Shown one piece after another: positions 58,819 to 64,000 of a stretch of DNA of 64,000 nt; position 1 is the first letter of the stretch; each line of letters begins with the position of its first letter. The notes under the pieces were generated by a model, which saw only the letters and a list, made by a program, of their open reading frames with translations, was not told the origin of the DNA and did not search any database. Origin of the DNA: Pisaster brevispinus. Lineage: Eukaryota; Echinodermata; Asteroidea; Forcipulatida; Asteriidae. The stretch covers positions 15,053,627 to 15,117,626 of the forward strand of contig JAMKCF010000008.1 of NCBI GenBank assembly GCA_023634235.1, written 5' to 3'. Position numbers and translations under genes: made by a program.

Positions 58819-61800
58819 ATGGTTGCATACGCGAAGCGGGTAGCTTCGGGAGTCCTGGTGTTTGTTCTATTTCTCCAGCTCTCAAAGGCTGCCTCCATTC
58901 CTGTGAGTATAACTATCGGAATTTTCTTTAAAAACAATATTTGGTTGATTTTGCATCTGCTTATGGATGATGTATAATATTTTGAGAAATATTGCATTTT
59001 CTTTTTTTCTTTTTCCCTTTGTTTTAAAGTCAGTGTAGGCCTACTTTTTTAAAAGCGTGTCGTGACCGAACAGTTTTGAGCATCGAACTCGATTTCTAAT
59101 GACTGAGTCATCAGAATGTGGGTTCGAATCCCGGTCGTGACACTTGTGCTCCTTGGCAAGGTACTAAGCTACAATTGCTTCTCATCACCAAGGAGTGAAT
59201 GGGTGCATGCGATGGTAGAGATTGTTGATGTGAATGATTAGCAACCTGCGCGCCATTTTGGCTGCCATTTTGGCTGCCGGTGCTGCATACTCCAAAGGGG
59301 TTGAGGTGGTTTCAAGAATGATTCAGGTCCAATGAACAGAAGTGGTGGTAGTGCAGGGCGCTTTAATACAAAGTTTAAAAAGCGCATAATAAAAATTCCT
59401 TAGCCTATTGCTATTATTACTATTGTTATTATAAACAGTGGATCCAACAAAATTATCTCGAAGTGGGTCTGGCTTATCCGGAGGCTAGAACAGCAACAGC
59501 TGATTGGTACTGCGACCTGAAAATCTCGATTCTTTCAAAATAAACATTTCCATGATAATTCCACAGCTAAGTATAGGGGCACGGCGAGTTTACTCAGTCC
59601 AAGTGCAAACACTGGATTTTACTACCAGGCCAAAATGTTAAATCACTTTCCTTTCCAGTCTTTTGTTGTTGTTGTTGTTATTTTATTGGCAGACTGAACC
59701 TTTTGCTCATCAGTCATATTTATTTCACGTTTTAGTGTTTCTCTTGTGTAACTTATATAGTTTGTAAATTATTGAGTTTGGTGGAAAAAATTAAATATTA
59801 GCACTAATAACAGTTTTACGGTACATCTAATAACAGTTTTACGGTACATCTTGTAATATTGTAAATTTTCTCATCAGTCCTATCTATTTTACGTTTTAGT
59901 GTTTCTCTTTAGTGTGTAATTTATTGAGTTTGGTGGAGAGAAATAAAATAATAGCACTAGTAACAGTTTTACAGTACATCAACGCATAATAACGGATTTT
60001 AAAATTGCATTTTACAGTGAAACTGTACCTTGTTTTTGTTTTTTTAGTTTTTTTAATGGTAGGATCAAAAATTGGTTAGTACTCAAAATATCAATGACCA
60101 TCAAATTTTACTTGGTGAGAAGCACTGCAGTTGTTGGTGGTACCATTTTGTGATGGGATTCCCTTTCGAAGTAATATGGGTTTGATGATTTTTCAAAACC
60201 AAAAACATTTGAATCTGAAAAAAAATCTGATTCATGCATGCACCCTTTCCCAGATTTGTGAGGGCTGGTGTCCGTTCTCGAATGCTGCAGCCATATTTGC
60301 GGTTGGTACCCGCTGTCACCTCGCTAAACGCGGATGGCTCCGACCCCCATTCTTCGGCGTTCTTGTATTTAAAAAAACCCAGTGAAAGTTTGTTGCTGTT
60401 TTCTCAGCAAGTAGACACTGTATTTAGCTAAAACTTTCACATGTGACTTTGATTGCATCTTTCTTTATAATTTTGTCTTTAAATAAGCATTACGTTGACG
60501 ATCTATGACCCTTCCTTTATAGGCTATATAATGTTCGCCATCATTCAGCGATTGAAAATAAATGAAATTTAAGATACCTTTTTCGGACTAGTTTTACTGG
60601 AAGTTCTCCGACCCGTCCAGACCCGGGGTAGTGACTGTGATGATATAAATATTGCATGGTCTATTCACTGGGCTAAACGGGCCGGCTGTATTCAACCAAA
60701 CGTCAGCCCGAGCTGCGATGAGTAGAAATTTCCACTGGACATTATTAGTGGGGTGGTACCGGTAGGTGGAAGAGTCTGCAATTCTGGAGTCGGGCTGTGA
60801 CGCAACGACAACCGGGTAGATAGTCCGTACGTGATCATATACATTTTAGATGACTGTGTTGGTTTTGTTTTTTCGTTTTGTTATTTGGTTTTTATGGGTT
60901 ATTTTCGTTTAACGCAAACTATTGTTTATTATGCCAAACATTTTTTTTGGCGTTCAGAATTTTTTTTTCCCGAACCCTTTTGCTCCAATCAAGATTAAGA
61001 GAAGTACGTATTTGTGAACACTTTTTGACTTTGTAACTTAACGAAGATTTTAATCTCATTAGGTGTTCACGTTTTTTGGGGCGTTTGTTTGTTTGTTTGT
61101 TTTTGTCTTGTGGTTGTTATTGTTGTTATTGTTGCTGTTGGTGATGTTTGAGTAAACATAGAATAATTATTGACATTTCAACAATCTTTGTTCTCATTCT
61201 CTTTTAGTCAACTCTTTGTTGATAAAACCCGATGATCAGCCTAACTGGGGGCGGGGGAACGACCCCAGTAAACAGCTTTAATGCGATAATTTCAATGTTT
61301 TTACAACTATTTTTCCATTTTCCACGCAAACAGTGTGTTTTGTTTTCAATCACGTAAGATTATCAAAAAGAAAAAAGGGGAAACAAGAAAGAGTACATGG
61401 CATAACGTTTTAGAGAAATGCAAACGGAAACTGCAGCTGCTTTAATTGGCCACAAGTGCCCCCCCCCGAAAAAAAAGAATGGTGCGCCCCCTTGTGCCCT
61501 CTAAAGTTTTAGCCAAGTTTCGGCACAGAATGTAAATCCACCATGTTTCCCTCCATCCTACAATCTAGACTGTTTGTGTTGTTTTACTAACAAGGTTTCA
61601 TTTTCAGATTCCAGATTTCGTTTTCAGCATTCAGATTGAATCAGTCACCTTATTAGCCAAAAAGTATTGATGAAAAACGTTATGATTAGCAAATATATGA
61701 CCGGAATATGCAAAGGATTGAAGCAGTAACATGAAACTGAAGAAGTTCTCTTTAAATCACAGTATGTTTTAACCACAACCGCCCCCTGAATCTATTTCAG

Positions 61801-63080
61801 ATCAGCGAATCTACTGCGATAGTGTCACCATCGGAAAACTTGACGTCATCTCATCTTTCCACTCCGGAAGTTCCATCCAAGGTGAGGTCATTAGGCCAGT
61901 TATTGACGATGAAAGGAAGTACTTGAAATTTTAATAGCTCATTTTGATTTTAGAAACATAATACCAACACTGCGTTTCCGCGTTATTGAACGGATGGATA
62001 TCCGTAGACTGTGTTCCTATGTTGTTAAACTGTGTAAGCAATTTGCCACCAGAGAAAGGTTTTACCATCCAAAATGCTATGGTATTACCTGTCGTGACTT
62101 GCACCATGTAATTTTGTTCTCTCATCTGATAAATTCACTTAAAATAAAGACAAAACTCGGGATTAGTCAATACCAACAAGACAACTTCAATTAATCTGGA
62201 AAGCTTACCGATTACAACAATCATAATACTAACTTTGAAATATCGTCAAATTCGAGGTAACGGCATTTATGAAGAATTCACGATTCATCGTTGCTGATTT
62301 TGATTGCCGCAATGGAAGTAATAAGAATAGTATATATAAAAAACCATGCACAAATTAATTTCCCTGTCAGAACAAAACTATTGTCGACATTTTTTTGGTG
62401 TTCCCCCTCGAACGTGGGAAGAAAACTTCCCGGCATTTTTATAGATTGGTTGTGCAGCAGTTTTTTGAGGTTCGTCTAAATCCCGGCCAAAATGCTTGGG
62501 CCACGTGACAATAAACATACCCTACCCCGTTCCCTCTCCCTCCCCAACCCCAGCTGGAATGCAGATCGGGCAGTGAGAGCAAACGGGATATGACTGGAAC
62601 TGTAGTCTTATCTAATCATGTAAATGATGTGTGAGTTACTCTTTTGATAAGTGTTTCTGTCTTGCTGACCGTCTGTCTTAACGGCCGTCCGCCTGTCTCG
62701 TCTCGTATGGCATCCCCATCTCAAGCAAACGCTTACCGGGGTTCGACTCCTTCTCACTAATGCTGCCCTTTTACTTTTATATGCCATAAGCGTATTCTGA
62801 TTTTATGAACATCTTCATCATGTAAGATAATTGTGAAATGAAAATAAATGTTGTTGAATCCATAAAGATTCCATTTTCAATACCCCCACCCCCCGCGAGT
62901 GTACAAGGTTGACACAGTGACATAAATTAAATCACGAGGTTGACACGGTGACATAAATATTAATGTGTACATTTTTGTTGCTAAATTTGCAGCATGATGT
63001 CGACAAGAGAAACGCCTTGCGGGATCGATCCAAGCGATGGCCCAATGCCACGGTCCCCTATGAACTAGACGGTGACTTCA
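58819..63080 (+). CDS. Astacin-type secreted metalloprotease, first three exons (partial)
   Basis: Exons are 58819-58902, 61801-61881 and 62993-63080, each ending in a GT donor (gtgagt, gtgagg, gtaagt). Exons 2 and 3 follow AG acceptors. The first two junctions are phase 0 and the third donor is phase 1. Exon 1 encodes a signal peptide (MVAYAKR, then the hydrophobic VLVFVLFLQL), with cleavage likely after Ala24 or Ala25. Exon 2 encodes a Ser/Thr-rich propeptide stretch. Exon 3 contains a furin-type RDRSKR site directly followed by WPNATVPYELDGDFS, which resembles the N terminus of mature astacin-family proteases (W-P-N-x-x-V-P-Y). The zinc-binding HExxHxxGxxH exon lies beyond the window, so activity cannot be judged. 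The start codon has A at -3 and G at +4. No FxGD inhibitory switch is seen in these exons. Alternative: a non-astacin protein sharing the short motif, which I think unlikely. Confidence 0.75.
59056..59400 (+). repeat. tRNA-derived SINE in intron 1
   Basis: Box B 'ggttcgaatcc' lies at 59121-59131 and box A is degenerate. The body 'ctacaattgcttctcatcac' and tail 'tttaaaaagcgcataat' match the SINE family at 3588. 'ccattttggctg' is duplicated inside it near 59252-59277. Confidence 0.7.
59706..59985 (+). repeat. Imperfect tandem duplication in intron 1
   Basis: 'ctcatcagtcatatttattt' through 'acagttttacggtaca' is repeated from about 59869 with substitutions. Within the first unit 'taataacagttttacggtac' is itself doubled. 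Confidence 0.8.
60066..60125 (-). repeat. MITE end fragment in intron 1
   Basis: The reverse complement contains 'cttctcaccaagtaaaattt', similar to the ends at 10890 and 44110. Only one end is present. Confidence 0.4.
60126..61529. other. Intron 1 remainder
   Basis: No extra exon is recognised. A Cys-containing open frame at 60253-60385 is preceded by a 'cccag' that could mimic an acceptor, but it has no supporting donor or domain. 60600-60800 is GC-richer unique sequence. Confidence 0.35.
61882..62992 (+). other. Intron 2 of the astacin-like gene
   Basis: Bounded by donor gtgagg at 61882 and acceptor 'atttgcag' ending at 62992. No repeat or additional exon is recognised inside. Confidence 0.6.
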
Positions 63081-63419
63081 GTAAGTTCGAGTACAATCTT
63101 TCCATCTTCCAGTTTTTAAATAGAACATTTAAGGTGGCCTTGAATGGACACGGCATAATTACAAATATGTGCGCATACATAATTTATGCGATGTCGTGAA
63201 ATGTTATGCAAATACATGCATTTATATTCGCATACGATTACGCAAATTTGCGATAGGCAATGTCCCTTCAGGGCCACCATACACATGTCACGATGTTTTC
63301 ACACAGTGAATCCACACTGTGGTCACATATCAAATATAAATGTTACGTGTTTCTAGTGGCGAATTAGAACTAGACCTGCTTGACCACATTGTTAGCTTCT
63401 TTACAGAGTTAAGGTCTCC

Positions 63420-63960
63420 AAGGTCAAATTGAGTTTTATTATGCACTCATTTTCCAACAGAGTCCTTAGGAAAGTGTGGAAAATGTTACAAGTCTATATA
63501 GCCTAACGGTAAAATGGTGTAAAATACAATTTTACTCGATACCCTTCCAGAGTAAATTTGAAACATGACGTCATCGGACATCAACATTTTGAAAATAAAT
63601 AGGTGAACATTCCAAAGAGGATTTTTTTTTGCGCCAGTGAAAGGTAAAATTCAATGCCATTCTAATTGAATATCATGAAAATTGAGAACTGAACTGAAAC
63701 ATTATTTGTAGGCCTATGTACAGACCATGTATTTGAAATAAGACGTCATCGAACGTTTTTTTTTTTTTTTTTTTTCTTCTTCAAAAATTGTACTTGAATG
63801 GTACCAAACACAATGGCGTTTTACATTATATTATTTAACATGAGGCTAGAGACTTGAAATTTATTTGTCCATTTTCATTAGGACTCTATATTGGAAAAAT
63901 GAGTGGATCATAAAAAGGGATTTGACCGTATGGAGCACCCTTTTTGAAGATGGACTACAA
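63420..63960. repeat. Foldback repeat family A, copy 3 (intron 3)
   Basis: The left half has 'ggtaaaatggtgtaaaatac'. The right half has 'aatggcgttttacattata' and 'aggctagagacttgaaattt' as the inverted partner. It ends 'ttgaccgtatggagcaccc', matching the reverse of the copy-2 start. A poly-T run at 63759-63775 is embedded. Confidence 0.7.
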
Positions 63961-64000
63961 CGAAAACTCACACATTAAATTTACTATCGAAACTTGTTTA

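Noticed and set aside
60131..60385. Cys-containing frame in intron 1, considered as an extra protease exon
   Set aside because: The possible acceptor has no matching donor, and the peptide resembles no astacin propeptide or domain.
1..64000. CRISPR arrays, bacterial operons, or intact viral or retroelement genomes
   Set aside because: No spaced direct-repeat array, no operon-like gene packing, and no retroelement with protease, reverse transcriptase or integrase was seen on either strand.

Overview
This is a eukaryotic, gene-poor, AT-rich window. Its two host genes, its tRNA-derived SINEs and its many short foldback (MITE-like) repeats point to an echinoderm. A sea star is my best guess, from general familiarity with the repeat style; this is inference, not proof.

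Two host genes are supported. (1) A single-exon forkhead transcription factor of the FoxQ1 class lies at 8935-10095 (+), with a candidate TATA box upstream and a polyadenylation signal 85 bases after the stop. (2) The first three coding exons of a secreted astacin-type metalloprotease start at 58819 (+). The gene runs off the right edge before its zinc-binding domain. Roughly 48 kb between them holds no recognisable host exon. It is filled with MITEs, SINEs, a LINE 3' tail, a truncated BEL/Pao retrotransposon and microsatellites. Some GC-richer unique stretches could be regulatory.

The striking region is 39698-56664, two very large imperfect palindromes that touch each other. IR1 (39698-50082) has arms 39698-45409 and 46468-50082 around a ~1.06-kb spacer. 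IR2 (50083-56664) has arms 50083-52342 and 54381-56664 around a ~2.04-kb spacer. After arm-specific insertions are subtracted, both IR1 arms reduce to about 2.5 kb of colinear sequence. The arms act as each other's empty-site control. They reveal a 1.88-kb TIR element with an 11-bp target-site duplication (left arm only), a 312-bp MITE with a 9-bp duplication (right only), a SINE (right only) and a BEL/Pao fragment (left only). In IR2 a 376-bp segment lies in the same orientation in both arms, so one copy has been flipped.

The outer ends of both palindromes coincide with the internal IR1/IR2 junction. The order is A+, loop 1, A-, B+, loop 2, B-. This is the map expected if a closed head-to-head circle (or hairpin-ended linear molecule) were opened at one point and inserted. 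Alternatives are two foldback elements inserted side by side, template-switch rearrangement, or an assembly artefact.
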